The notes beneath the pieces were generated by a model. It saw only the letters and a program-made list of their open reading frames with translations. It made no database searches and was not told the DNA's origin. A stretch of DNA of 64,000 nucleotides from Caulobacteraceae bacterium (GTDB taxonomy: Bacteria > Pseudomonadota > Alphaproteobacteria > Caulobacterales > Caulobacteraceae): the NCBI GenBank assembly GCA_027489335.1, contig JAIXZX010000002.1:144219-208218 (forward strand), in the 5' to 3' direction. Position numbers and translations under genes: made by a program. Below are positions 7,659 to 16,848 of the stretch, in pieces. Each line of letters opens with the position of its first letter. The first letter of the stretch is position 1.

Positions 7659-8802
7659 CGCCGTAGAGCCGCAGGGCGCCGGCCAGGCCCAGCGCCGACA
7701 TGGCGGCCATGGCGAAATAGCCATAGGCCCCCACCGCATCATAGAGGCCGCCCGAGACGATGGTGGCCAGGCCGATAAGCAGGCCGCCGGAAAAGGCCGA
7801 GTTCATGGTCTGGGCCGATGAGGCGTTGGCCGGGGTCGATAGCCGCTCCACCAGCTGGAGAGAGGCCATGAAGGTGGCGGCGAAGCTGAGCGCATGCAGG
7901 GCCTGGATGGGAAACAGCAGCCAGAGCGGCGGCGAAAGGGCCAGCGTCCCCCAGCGCACCACCGCGGCCGCCCCACCGATCACCAGCAGCCGCCGCGGCC
8001 CGATGGCGCGGCGCCAGGGCTCCATGAACCACAGGAAGCCAATCTCCACGGCGACCCCGAAGCCCCAGAGGACGCCCGTCAGGCTTTCTGGAATGCCCTG
8101 CGCCTTCCAGACCAGGGCTGAGAACCCGTAGTAGAAGGCGTGGGCCGACTGGATCAGGCCCACCGAGACCACCGCCAGCATGAAGCCGCCGTCCCGCACC
8201 AGGGAGCCGAGGCCCGCCAGGCTTTCCGACAGGGCCGCCCGGCCGCCCTCCTCCCGCACCGGATCAGGCGGCAGCAGAAAGCGGGCGCCCACCGCCGTCA
8301 GAAGGGCGGCCACGACGATCCAGATCAGCACCAGATCGGCGGGGCCCTGAACCAGCATCACCCCCATGACCACATTGGCCAGGATGAAGGCCGCCGAGCC
8401 GATGCCCCGGGGCCAGCCATAGTTGAACCCGTCCCGCCGGGCCCGGGCCAGCACGATGACGTCGGTCAGAGGCGAGACGGTGGAGATGGCTGAGGCGGCC
8501 ACGAACCAGACGGCGAACCACCACCAGAAGCCAAATGGAGCCGCCAGCAGGATGTAGGCCACGGTGGCCAGGGCGCCCATGAGGATCAGCGGTGTGCGGC
8601 GCACGGCGAAACTGTCGGCCCACACCCCGATAGCCGGCGCGGTGATCATCCGCGCCATCATCGGCGCCGACAGGATCAAACCGATCTCGGCCCCGCTCAG
8701 GCCGTGGCGGGCGAACCAGATCGGGATGTAGGGCGCGCTGGCGCCGGTGCCCACGAAGATGGCCGAATAGAACAGGCCCAGACGCAAGGGCAGCGAGGGC
8801 AT
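7639..8802 (-). CDS. MFS transporter, HcaT/PPP-like
   Basis: A 387-residue inner-membrane protein with about 12 predicted membrane helices. It resembles the MFS subgroup that includes the 3-phenylpropionate transporter HcaT and sugar-like permeases: the N-terminus reads LRLGLFYSAIFVGTGASAPYIP, and the first half contains the loop GVWADSFAVRRTP. The substrate is not evident, and HcaT members are often annotated without proof. A strong 13-base-pair hairpin lies directly upstream of the ATG and may affect its expression. The 3' end overlaps the convergent peptidase gene by 20 bases. Confidence 0.85.
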   Translation of the reverse strand: MPSLPLRLGLFYSAIFVGTGASAPYIPIWFARHGLSGAEIGLILSAPMMARMITAPAIGVWADSFAVRRTPLILMGALATVAYILLAAPFGFWWWFAVWFVAASAISTVSPLTDVIVLARARRDGFNYGWPRGIGSAAFILANVVMGVMLVQGPADLVLIWIVVAALLTAVGARFLLPPDPVREEGGRAALSESLAGLGSLVRDGGFMLAVVSVGLIQSAHAFYYGFSALVWKAQGIPESLTGVLWGFGVAVEIGFLWFMEPWRRAIGPRRLLVIGGAAAVVRWGTLALSPPLWLLFPIQALHALSFAATFMASLQLVERLSTPANASSAQTMNSAFSGGLLIGLATIVSGGLYDAVGAYGYFAMAAMSALGLAGALRLYGVKRLDG

Positions 8803-8808
8803 GGGACA

Positions 8809-8839
8809 AGCCTGCGGGGCGGTTGGCGCCCCGCAGGCT
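8809..8839 (-). terminator. Perfect 13-bp hairpin downstream of the DUF1176 gene
   Basis: AGCCTGCGGGGCG and CGCCCCGCAGGCT form a perfect stem around a five-base loop. It follows the DUF1176 stop by about ten bases, so it probably terminates that transcript. Its 3' arm ends only six bases before the MFS start codon. Confidence 0.6.
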
Positions 8840-8850
8840 CTAATCTGAGT

Positions 8851-9882
8851 CTAACGTGACCGGTAGCTGACCGGCCAATAGTCGCTCATCACCCCCTGGC
8901 ATTCGGGCATAAAGGTCTGGTGGGCGACATCGAACCTCTGGCCGGTCCAGACCCATTCGGTCAGGGCCCCGCAATCCCCCAGCCCTCGGCCCTTGTCGAA
9001 GTTCATCAGGGTCTGGGTCTTGGGGTCGAAGCTGATGTTCATCAGCTCAGAGGTCGCCTCACCGCCCGGATAGTCCAACGTCAGCGCCTGCACGCCGCCG
9101 CCGGTCTCATCGGTGAGGAACAGCCGGTAGATGACGTTGTAGGCGCCCCGCGAGCAGACCATCCCCCAGAAGATCTTGCCCTGCGCCAGGCGCGCCACCT
9201 CGGGCTCGATCCCCAGGTCGAGGATGTCGTCGTCGCAATCCCTCAACTGCGCCTGCATCGCCAGCGAGGGCTTGGTGGGCAGCCGGGCCTGGGCCACGGC
9301 CGGCGCCGGCTTGATCACCGGGGACTGGGGCGGCGCCGGGACGTCTGCAGCCGGTCGCGGCCCTCGCGCCACCAGGGCGGTGGTTGTCCCTGCCCGCCCC
9401 TGGCGATCATCCATGAACCGCAGGGCTGCGCTGGATCCGGCCAGGGAAATGGTCGCGGCCGGGTTCTGGCCTTCCATGAGGGTCAGGGTGCGACCATTGA
9501 CGAGCACCGCCAGCAGGGCGCGGGTCTGGGCGGGCGTCAGTTCGGTGAGACGGCGCTCGGCATCCTCCTCCAGCGGCGTGGCGGGGATGGCGGTCAGCCC
9601 GCTCGGCGAGGCGCCGTCCACGGCCAGGCGGAGGGTCGCCGCAGTTGTGCCGGCGGTGATCAGGCTGATCGTCGGCTCGGCCGCAGGTCCCGCCTCGCGA
9701 CGCACCTTCAGCAGGGCCGAACTGCCCATCTCCTCCAGGTCGCCAAACCCCATGGCGGTGCAGACCTGGACATTGTCACAGACCACAGCCCAGTCGCCGA
9801 AGCTGCCGCTGTCGGCCGACGCGCCGCCAGCCACGCCCAGGGTGAACGCCGCCGCGGCCAGTCCCAGCTTTCGCATGCCCAT
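8851..9882 (-). CDS. DUF1176 domain exported protein
   Basis: A 343-residue protein with a Sec signal peptide (residues 1 to about 24, ending GGASADS). The mature part matches the DUF1176 pattern: GSFGDWAVVCDNVQVCTAMGF near the start, a central Pro/Ala linker, and paired cysteines in the C-terminal half (LRDCDDDILDLG, GDCGALTEWVWTG). The function of this family is unknown; members are periplasmic and probably disulfide-bonded. The start is supported by AAGGAG seven bases upstream. It appears to be monocistronic, with a strong hairpin after the stop. Confidence 0.87.
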   Translation of the reverse strand: MGMRKLGLAAAAFTLGVAGGASADSGSFGDWAVVCDNVQVCTAMGFGDLEEMGSSALLKVRREAGPAAEPTISLITAGTTAATLRLAVDGASPSGLTAIPATPLEEDAERRLTELTPAQTRALLAVLVNGRTLTLMEGQNPAATISLAGSSAALRFMDDRQGRAGTTTALVARGPRPAADVPAPPQSPVIKPAPAVAQARLPTKPSLAMQAQLRDCDDDILDLGIEPEVARLAQGKIFWGMVCSRGAYNVIYRLFLTDETGGGVQALTLDYPGGEATSELMNISFDPKTQTLMNFDKGRGLGDCGALTEWVWTGQRFDVAHQTFMPECQGVMSDYWPVSYRSR

Positions 9883-10009
9883 GACCTGTCTCCTTGCGCC
9901 CGGCGCGAAATCTTCAACCTATGGCGCAGGCTCCTTGGTACCTTGCACCGCCCTTGACGCGGCCGTCGCCGGCGCGCCTGAAGGCGCCGACATAACGCAG
10001 GAGGAAGCC

Positions 10010-10384
10010 ATGGGTGTCGACCGATTCTGGCTGGGGCTGGCCGCCCTGGGGGGCTTTCTGTCAGTGGCCATCGGCGCCTTCGGGGCGCACGCCATTCCCG
10101 ACCCCCAGGCCAAGGCCTGGATGGACACCGGCGCCACCTATCTGATGGTCCATAGCCTGGCGGTGTTCGCCGCCGCCGTGGTGGCGTCCCAGGGTGGCTG
10201 GCTGGCCCGGATCGCCCCGCCCTTCTTCCTCGGCGGCGGGGTCATCTTCTGTGGCACCCTGACCGCCATGGCGCTCGGCGCGCCACGCATCCTGGGCGCC
10301 GTCACCCCGATCGGCGGACTGATGTTCCTGGTCGGCTGGCTGGTCCTGGCGGTCGCCGCTTTCCGCCTCAAGCCCGCCGCCTAG
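10010..10384 (+). CDS. DUF423 family membrane protein (YgdD-like)
   Basis: A 124-residue inner-membrane protein with four hydrophobic segments, the usual length for DUF423. The family signature is visible in LAALGGFLSVAIGAFGAHA, then TGATYLMVHSLAVF, and FCGTLTAMALGAPR followed by TPIGGLMFLVGW. The function is unknown. The start codon has GGAGGAAGCC directly upstream. A long in-frame extension toward 9176 is rejected as chance open frame in GC-rich DNA. The stop overlaps the convergent MFS gene by four bases. Confidence 0.9.
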   Translation: MGVDRFWLGLAALGGFLSVAIGAFGAHAIPDPQAKAWMDTGATYLMVHSLAVFAAAVVASQGGWLARIAPPFFLGGGVIFCGTLTAMALGAPRILGAVTPIGGLMFLVGWLVLAVAAFRLKPAA

Positions 10385-11583
10385 CTGCGGCCCGGCAGGG
10401 CGAGGGTGCGCAGGGCCAACGCCGAGCCGGCCAGGGCCAGAGCCATGGCGATCCCCATGGGGCCAGGGGTGCCGTCATAGGCCAGGCCCGTCAGGCTGGC
10501 GGCCACCGCCCCCACCCCAAAGGAGGCCCCGCCCATCAGGGCCGAGACCGAGCCCGAGCGGCTGGGATCGACGCTGAGCGCGCCGGCCATGGTGTTGCCC
10601 TGGATGAAGCCATAGGTGGCCAGGATCAGGAACAGCAGCGGCAGCACGCTCCAGCGCTCGCCGATTCCCGTCACCGCCGCCAGGGCGAGCAGCGCCCCGA
10701 AGCCCACCGCGATGAGGCTGGCCCGCGCCAGAACCTGATCTGGCCCGACAAATTTCAGCAGATAGCGATTGGCCTGGCTGGCCCCGATGACGCCGGCGGC
10801 GTTCAGCCCGAACACCCAGCCGAAATTGGCCGGCGATATGCCATAGACCTCGATCAGCAGCACCGGCGAGGCGGCGATGTAGGTGAAGAGCGTCGCCCCA
10901 TTGAGCGCGCCCGCCAGGGCGTAGCCCACCAGCCGGCGCTGGCGCAGGAGGGCTGAGAAGGCGGCGAGGGGATTCTCCGCCCGGGCCTGGACGGCGGTGG
11001 CCTCCGAGCGGCTCTCTTCCAGGCGGAGCAGCGCAAAGGCCCCGACGATCAGGCCAAAGGCCAGCAGCACCCAGAAGATGGCCCGCCAGCCCGCGACCTC
11101 CAGGATCAGCCCGCCCAGCAGAGGCGCCACGATCGGCGCGATCCCCATGATCAGCATCAGCAAGGACAGCATCCGGGCCGTCTCGGTGTGGTCGAAGCGG
11201 TCGCGGACGATGGCCCGGGCCACCACCCCGCCGGCGCATCCGCCAAGCGCCTGGACGAAGCGGGCGGCGATCAGCATGTCGGGGCTCGTCGCCAGGGCGC
11301 AGGCGATAGTGGCCAGGGCATAGACGGCGATGCCGGCCAGGATCGGACCCCGCCGCCCAAATCGGTCCGAGGCCGGGCCATAGATGAACTGCCCGATGGC
11401 CATGCCGGCGAAGAAGGCCGCCACCGTGGCCTGGGTCTGGGCGGCGCTGGCCCCCAGGCTCTGGCCGATCTGCGGCAGGCTGGGCAGATACATGTCGATG
11501 GACATGGGCGCGAACGCCGTGAGCGCGCCAAGAAGGATCACAAGACCCCAGGGGGTGGGCGCGGCGGCGGCGGCTTTGGTCAT
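10381..11583 (-). CDS. Bcr/CflA family drug-efflux MFS transporter
   Basis: A 400-residue, 12-helix MFS protein of the DHA1 Bcr/CflA subgroup, which exports drugs such as bicyclomycin and chloramphenicol and sometimes amino acids. Typical motifs are APMSIDMYLPSLPQIGQSLG in helix 1, QFIYGPASDRFGRRGPIL (motif A) after helix 2, and RFVQALGGCAGGVVARAIVRD in the helix 4 region. The ATG at 11583 matches the normal family length; a more upstream in-frame start would add 20 residues. No local regulator is adjacent, and the exported compound cannot be predicted. Confidence 0.88.
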   Translation of the reverse strand: MTKAAAAAPTPWGLVILLGALTAFAPMSIDMYLPSLPQIGQSLGASAAQTQATVAAFFAGMAIGQFIYGPASDRFGRRGPILAGIAVYALATIACALATSPDMLIAARFVQALGGCAGGVVARAIVRDRFDHTETARMLSLLMLIMGIAPIVAPLLGGLILEVAGWRAIFWVLLAFGLIVGAFALLRLEESRSEATAVQARAENPLAAFSALLRQRRLVGYALAGALNGATLFTYIAASPVLLIEVYGISPANFGWVFGLNAAGVIGASQANRYLLKFVGPDQVLARASLIAVGFGALLALAAVTGIGERWSVLPLLFLILATYGFIQGNTMAGALSVDPSRSGSVSALMGGASFGVGAVAASLTGLAYDGTPGPMGIAMALALAGSALALRTLALPGRS

Positions 11584-11684
11584 GCCCCTATCTAACCTGC
11601 GAGCCTCCCAGGGGAAGGGCGCAAGGCTTGCCTCACGGGCCATATCCGCCCAAATGCCGGAAACAGACCTGACCGGAGTCCCGC

Positions 11685-12680
11685 ATGGCGATCACCCTTC
11701 CCCCCGCGCTGACCGCCGCCATGCCGCCTGTGCAGACCGCCCAAGTGAACGGGATCGAGATGGCCTATTACGAGGCCGGCCCCAAGGACGGTCCAGCCAT
11801 CGTGCTCTGCCACGGCTTCCCGGAGACCGCCTTTTCCTGGCGCCACCAGATCCCGGTCCTGGCGGAGGCGGGCTATCACGTCATCGCCCCGGACCAGCGC
11901 GGCTATGGCCTGACCTCAGGGCCAGACGCCGTGGCCGACTACGACATGGAGCACCTGACCGCCGACCTGGTCGCCCTGCTCGACCATCTGGGCTTGGAGA
12001 AGGCGGTGTTCGTCGGCCACGACTGGGGCGGTTTCGTCGTCTGGCAGATGCCCCTGATGCACCCGCAGCGCTGCGCCGGGATCATTGGCCTCAACACCCC
12101 CTACCAGCCCCGCTACCGGGCCGAGCCCATCGAACTGTTCCGTCAGGTCTATGGTCCGGACATGTACATCGTCTGGTTCCAGACCCCTGGCGAGGCCGAC
12201 CAGGCGCTCGCCGCCGACGTGAACAAGACCATGCGCTTCTTCCTGCGCAAGCCCGCGGCCCTGCGCCCGTCTGGTGAGACCAGGAAGGGCGGCTCCAGCT
12301 TCGCCTTCGCCGCGGGCCTGGCGGCCTTTGACCCGGCCGCCGATCAGAGCCAGTTCCTCAGCGACGAGGAGATGGCGGTCTATGTGGCCCTGTTCGAGCA
12401 CAGCGGCTTCACCGGCCCGATCAACTGGTACCGCAACTTCACCCGCAACTGGGAGCGGGGCGCCGACCTGCCGACCCGGATCGACGGCCTGCCCTGTCTG
12501 ATGATCATGGCTGAGAAGGACGCAGTCCTGCCGCCCTCCATGGCCGACAAGATGGGCGACTACATTTCCGACCTTGAGAAGGTGCTGGTGACCGACTCCG
12601 GGCACTGGACGCAGCAGGAGCAGCCTGAGGCGGTGAACAGCTACATCCTCGACTGGATGCGCAGGCGTTTCCCGGCGTAA
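11685..12680 (+). CDS. Epoxide hydrolase-type alpha/beta hydrolase
   Basis: A 331-residue cytoplasmic alpha/beta hydrolase of the soluble epoxide hydrolase type. HGFPE at residues 43-47 is the oxyanion-hole motif, and GHDWGG at 111-116 contains the nucleophile D113. The helical cap carries tyrosines (YQPRY, NWYRNF) that could activate the epoxide. The charge-relay acid and the final histidine lie in AEKDAVLPP and SGHWTQQEQP. The use of Asp rather than Ser as nucleophile separates it from esterases; haloalkane dehalogenases also use Asp, but the cap tyrosines favour an epoxide hydrolase. GGAG precedes the start. The next gene follows after eight bases, so the two are probably co-transcribed. 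Confidence 0.85.
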   Translation: MAITLPPALTAAMPPVQTAQVNGIEMAYYEAGPKDGPAIVLCHGFPETAFSWRHQIPVLAEAGYHVIAPDQRGYGLTSGPDAVADYDMEHLTADLVALLDHLGLEKAVFVGHDWGGFVVWQMPLMHPQRCAGIIGLNTPYQPRYRAEPIELFRQVYGPDMYIVWFQTPGEADQALAADVNKTMRFFLRKPAALRPSGETRKGGSSFAFAAGLAAFDPAADQSQFLSDEEMAVYVALFEHSGFTGPINWYRNFTRNWERGADLPTRIDGLPCLMIMAEKDAVLPPSMADKMGDYISDLEKVLVTDSGHWTQQEQPEAVNSYILDWMRRRFPA

Positions 12681-12688
12681 ATACCCCC

Positions 12689-13681
12689 ATGGATCGCCCC
12701 TCCCCCTTCACCGCCGTCTCATCGCCTGCCCAGCGTCGTGGGCTGTTCCCTGAGAACGAGCCCTTCGCCCATGGCTGGCTCGCCACCGAGAGCGAGCACG
12801 AGGTCTATTACGAGGAGTGCGGGAACCCCGACGGCAAGCCCTGCCTCATCCTGCACGGCGGCCCCGGCGGCGCGATCAACCCGACCATGCGGCGGTTCTT
12901 CGATCCGTCGAAGTGGCGGATGGCCCTGTTCGACCAACGCGGCTGCGGCCGCTCCCACCCCAACGCCCGGCTTGAGCACAACACCACCTGGACCCTGATC
13001 GCCGACATCGAGCGGCTGCGGGTCAAGTTGGGCGTCGAGAAGTGGACCGTCTTCGGCGGCTCCTGGGGTTCGACCCTGGCGCTCGCCTACGCCATCACCC
13101 ACCCGGACCGGGTGGAGGGCCTGGTTCTGCGGGGCGTCTTCCTGCTCACCGAAAAGGAGCTGCGCTGGTTCTATCAGGACGGCGCCTCCATGCTGTTCCC
13201 CGACGCCTGGGCCCATTTCCTGGCGCCGATCCCGGAGGCGGAGCGGCACGACCTGATGGGCGCCTATCACCGGCGCCTGACCCATGCCGACCGCCGGGTT
13301 CAGGCCGAGGCGGCTACCGCCTGGAGCCAGTGGGAGGGCGACACCATCTCCATCCGCGGCCCTGAGGCCCGGCCGTCCAAGTTCAACGAGGTAGACTTCG
13401 CCATCGCGTTCGCCCGCATCGAGTGCCACTACTTCGTCAATCGCGGCTTCTTCCCGGAAGACGGCTGGATCCTGAAGAACATCGACAAGATCCGGGGCAT
13501 TCCGGGCTGGATCGTCCAGGGCCGGTTCGACGTGGTCACGCCGATGGACGCCGCCTGGCGGCTCAGCCAGGCCTGGCCGGAAGCGAAGCTGGATGTGGTC
13601 TGGGACGCGGGCCACGCCTCCACCGAGCCAGGCGTGGTCGACGCCCTGGTGCGCGCCACCGATCAGGCCCTGGCGGGCTAG
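12689..13681 (+). CDS. pip: Proline iminopeptidase (S33 family)
   Basis: A 330-residue serine peptidase that removes N-terminal proline from peptides. HGGPG at residues 56-60 is the oxyanion-hole motif of S33 peptidases, and GGSWGS places the nucleophile at S125. The acid lies in QGRFDVVTP and the histidine in DAGHAS. The cap shows the family pattern YHRRLTHADRRVQAEAATAW followed by WSQWEG. The length and N-terminus match characterised bacterial enzymes. It lies eight bases downstream of the epoxide hydrolase gene and convergent with rodA. Confidence 0.92.
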   Translation: MDRPSPFTAVSSPAQRRGLFPENEPFAHGWLATESEHEVYYEECGNPDGKPCLILHGGPGGAINPTMRRFFDPSKWRMALFDQRGCGRSHPNARLEHNTTWTLIADIERLRVKLGVEKWTVFGGSWGSTLALAYAITHPDRVEGLVLRGVFLLTEKELRWFYQDGASMLFPDAWAHFLAPIPEAERHDLMGAYHRRLTHADRRVQAEAATAWSQWEGDTISIRGPEARPSKFNEVDFAIAFARIECHYFVNRGFFPEDGWILKNIDKIRGIPGWIVQGRFDVVTPMDAAWRLSQAWPEAKLDVVWDAGHASTEPGVVDALVRATDQALAG

Positions 13682-13705
13682 CGCGCTTGGCTCAACGGTC
13701 AGGGC

Positions 13706-14860
13706 TCAGACGAAGGCGCCCTTGCCGCTGGTGACCTCGGTATAGCGGTGCACGCGCACCGACTGGACGAGCCCCCAGCCGATCATCACCGTCAGCATGA
13801 CCGTGCCGCCGTAGGAGAGCAGCGGCATGGGCACCCCCACCACCGGCGCCAGGCCCATCACCATGGCCCCATTGATCAGCACATAGAGGGTGAAGGTCGC
13901 TGTCACGCCTGCAGCCGCCAGCCGTCCGAAGTGGCTGTGGGCCAGGGAGGCGGTGCGCAGGGCCATAAAGATGACCGCGGCGAACAGGGCCAGCACCAGG
14001 GCGCAGCCCAGGAAGCCGAACTCCTCAGCCAGGGTGGCGAAGATGAAGTCGGTGTGCTTCTCGGGCAGGAAGTTGAGCTGGCTCTGGGAGCCCAGCCCAT
14101 AGCCCTTGCCGAAGAAGCCGCCGGAGCCAAGGGCGATCTTGGACTGCAGGATATGATAGCCCGAACCGGACGGATCGCTCTCCGGATCGAGAAAGGTCAT
14201 CACCCGCTTGCGCTGATATTCGTGCAGCACGAACATCACCATGATGGGCACCGCGGCGACGAAGGAGATCACGGCCGCGCCGATGACCTTCCAGGACAGG
14301 CCCGCCAGCACCACCACCGCGGCCCCGGTCAGGGCGATCAGCATGGCCGTCCCCAGGTCCGGCTGATGAGCGACCAGCAGCACGGGTGCGGCGATCATCA
14401 GGGCCGGGATGATCAACCACCAGGACAGCCGCGCGTCCTCCGCCGAGATGCCGTGATAGAATCGCGCCAGGGCCAGCACGATGCCGACCTTCATGACTTC
14501 GGACGGCTGAAAGCTCATGAAGCCGAGGTCCAGCCAGCGGGTGGCGCCCATGCGCGTGTCGCCGACGAACTCCACCGCCAGCAGAAGCAGCAGACCGATC
14601 CCGTAGATCGGATAGGCGAGCGCGAACCAGACCCTCACGTCGAAGAGGGCCAGCGCGATCATCAGGACGAAGCAGAAGCCGAAGCGGAACAGATGCGCCC
14701 CGGCCCACGGCTCCCAGGAACTGCCGGCCACCGAGAACATCATCAGGGCGCCCGTCCCCGCCAGCAGGCAGAGCGCGATGGCGAAGGTCCAGTCGATCTG
14801 GGTGAACTTGACCACCAGGCGGTCGCGTTCGCCCGGCCGGCTCAGCGCGCTCATGGTCAT
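13706..14860 (-). CDS. rodA: Rod-shape peptidoglycan glycosyltransferase RodA (SEDS)
   Basis: A 384-residue SEDS-family membrane glycosyltransferase with about ten helices. It polymerises lipid II during lateral wall growth together with the transpeptidase PBP2 encoded immediately upstream. Characteristic segments are TRWLDLGFMSFQPSEVMKVG, then HQPDLGTAMLI, then DPSGSGYHILQSKIALGSGG and FLPEKHTDFIFATLAEEFGF, and the C-terminal VVGVPMPLLSYGGTVMLT. The start overlaps the mrdA stop by four bases, showing translational coupling. It is the last gene of the mre operon. Confidence 0.96.
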   Translation of the reverse strand: MTMSALSRPGERDRLVVKFTQIDWTFAIALCLLAGTGALMMFSVAGSSWEPWAGAHLFRFGFCFVLMIALALFDVRVWFALAYPIYGIGLLLLLAVEFVGDTRMGATRWLDLGFMSFQPSEVMKVGIVLALARFYHGISAEDARLSWWLIIPALMIAAPVLLVAHQPDLGTAMLIALTGAAVVVLAGLSWKVIGAAVISFVAAVPIMVMFVLHEYQRKRVMTFLDPESDPSGSGYHILQSKIALGSGGFFGKGYGLGSQSQLNFLPEKHTDFIFATLAEEFGFLGCALVLALFAAVIFMALRTASLAHSHFGRLAAAGVTATFTLYVLINGAMVMGLAPVVGVPMPLLSYGGTVMLTVMIGWGLVQSVRVHRYTEVTSGKGAFV

Positions 14861-16836
14861 GTGGGCTCTCCCGGCGCCAGCGGCGGCGGCGCGACCACCG
14901 CGCCCTCCGGGGCCACACCCACAGGGGGCAGATCGGTGACGTCGGGCAGCGGCATGGGCTGAATGATGCGCGCGCGGATTTCCGGATCCTTGAGCAGGGC
15001 GACCCGCATGACCTCCCGGGCCCGCGGCGCGGCGGCCGTGGCGCCGCCCAGGCCGCCATGCTGGATGATCACCGAAATCGCGTAGCGGGGCTGATCGATG
15101 GGCGCGAACGCCACATAGAGATTGTGGTCCTTCAGCCCCCAGCGAACGCTGCGGCTGTCACGGTTGGCCACCCCGTCATAGCTGCGGACCTGGGCGGTGC
15201 CCGTCTTGCCGGCCATCAGCACGTCCCCGAGGCCAAGCTGGCTCTGGCGGAAGGCTGTGCCGCTGCGGTCATTGGCCACGGCGATCATGCCCGACCGCAC
15301 ATAGTCCAGGTGTTCCTGCGAAAATGGCAGGTTCGGCACCTCGTCGCCCGGCGGCATCTCCACCCCGCCCACCGACTTGATCAGGCGCGGGTTGAGCTGT
15401 TTGCGGCCATTGGCCAGACGGGCGGTCATCACCGCCAGCTGCAGCCCATTGGCGGTGATATAGCCCTGGCCGATCCCGTAGCTGACGGAGTCGCCGGGAT
15501 GCCAGGTGGGGTCGCGCTTGACCTGGGTGCGCTTCCATTCGGTGGAGCCCACCACGCCGGTGCGCTGACCGGGAATGCCGATGTCGAAAGCCTGGCCAAA
15601 ACCCAGGGCCTTGGCCGCCCGGGCGATGTGGTCGGGCCCCATCCGCAGGGCCACCTGATAGAAATAGACGTCGCACGAGTTCTTGATGGCGTCGTGCATG
15701 TTCTGGGCGCCGTGCCCCCCATGGCGCCAGCACCGCCAGGTCCGCCCTCCGAACCGCCAGCCCCCCGAGCAGTGAATCCGCTCCTCGGGATTGATGCCGG
15801 CGGCCAGCGCCGCCAGCGCCGTCGTCATCTTGAAGGTCGAGCCCGGCGGATAGGTGCCGCTCATGGCCTTGTCCAGCAGGGGCCGACGCTCATAGTCGGC
15901 GAGCGCCCGGTACTCGGCGGTGGACAGGCCGCGCACGAAGCGGTTGGCGTCGAAGCTGGGCGCCGAGACCATGCACAGGAGATCGCCCGACCGGCAGTCC
16001 ATGACGACGATGGCGCCGCTCTCGTCGCCCATCACCTCGAGGGCGCGGTTCTGGATGTCGACATCCAGGGTCAGTTCGACGGTCTTGCCGGGCGCTGCAG
16101 GTATGTCGCCGTCGGTGTCGTTGCGGATCTCGCGGCCGCGGGCGTCCACCTCGACCTTCTTGGCGCCGGTCCGACCGCGCAGGTCCAGATCGAAGGCCTT
16201 CTCCACCCCCTGACGGCCGATCCGGAACCCCGGGTGCAGCAGGATGGGCTCGGAATTGGGACCCGTCTCGGTGAGATCCTCACGGTTCACCTTGGCCACG
16301 TAGCCGATGACGTGGGCGAACGCCCCGCCGTGCGGATAGACCCGCACCTCGCCCATGTCGGCGGTGACATTGGGCATTTCCGGGGCCCGGACATTGATCG
16401 CCGAGAACTGCTCCCAGGTCATGTCCTCCATGACCGAGACCGGGGTGCGGTTGGGGGTGCGCTCGAACTCCCGCATCAGGCGCTCTTGGCGGGCCTCGTC
16501 CAGGGGCACGAAGTGGGCCAGGGTCTTGAGCGTCTCGCCGGGCTCGTGCTCCCCGTCCTTGACCACCAGCAGGCGGAAGTTGGGACGATTGGTGGCCAGG
16601 ACCGCGCCATTGCGGTCGACGATCAGGCCCCGGGGCGGCGGCACCAGACGGAAGTTGAACTGGTTGGAGGCCGAGAGCTTCTGGTAGCGCTGAGCCTCCA
16701 GGATCTGCAGGTGAGCCAGGCGTCCGCCGAGGGCCAGCAGTCCGACCCCGGCGAAACCGCCCAGCAGGAAGCTGCGGCGGTGGAAGGCCCCCTGCCGCTC
16801 ATTGACCTCGGAGAAGAAGATGGACGGCTCGCTCAA
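14857..16836 (-). CDS. mrdA: Penicillin-binding protein 2 (peptidoglycan transpeptidase)
   Basis: A 659-residue class B penicillin-binding protein that crosslinks peptidoglycan with RodA and the MreBCD scaffold. A signal anchor lies at residues 20-40, beginning RRSFLLGG, which also resembles a twin-arginine motif. The dimerisation domain contains PPPRGLIVDRNGAVLATN. The transpeptidase domain carries the catalytic S333 in GSTFK, an SxN-type motif near KNSCDVYFYQ, and KTGTAQ near residue 545. A short Pro/Ala-rich tail ends the protein. It lies 12 bases downstream of mreD and overlaps rodA by four bases. Confidence 0.96.
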   Translation of the reverse strand: MSEPSIFFSEVNERQGAFHRRSFLLGGFAGVGLLALGGRLAHLQILEAQRYQKLSASNQFNFRLVPPPRGLIVDRNGAVLATNRPNFRLLVVKDGEHEPGETLKTLAHFVPLDEARQERLMREFERTPNRTPVSVMEDMTWEQFSAINVRAPEMPNVTADMGEVRVYPHGGAFAHVIGYVAKVNREDLTETGPNSEPILLHPGFRIGRQGVEKAFDLDLRGRTGAKKVEVDARGREIRNDTDGDIPAAPGKTVELTLDVDIQNRALEVMGDESGAIVVMDCRSGDLLCMVSAPSFDANRFVRGLSTAEYRALADYERRPLLDKAMSGTYPPGSTFKMTTALAALAAGINPEERIHCSGGWRFGGRTWRCWRHGGHGAQNMHDAIKNSCDVYFYQVALRMGPDHIARAAKALGFGQAFDIGIPGQRTGVVGSTEWKRTQVKRDPTWHPGDSVSYGIGQGYITANGLQLAVMTARLANGRKQLNPRLIKSVGGVEMPPGDEVPNLPFSQEHLDYVRSGMIAVANDRSGTAFRQSQLGLGDVLMAGKTGTAQVRSYDGVANRDSRSVRWGLKDHNLYVAFAPIDQPRYAISVIIQHGGLGGATAAAPRAREVMRVALLKDPEIRARIIQPMPLPDVTDLPPVGVAPEGAVVAPPPLAPGEPT

Positions 16837-16848
16837 CGCCGTCGCCCC

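Noticed and set aside
5841..7742. 633-codon minus-strand frame across the oxidoreductase and peptidase genes
   Set aside because: It is out of frame with the clear dehydrogenase and composed of Gly/Arg-rich, low-information sequence.
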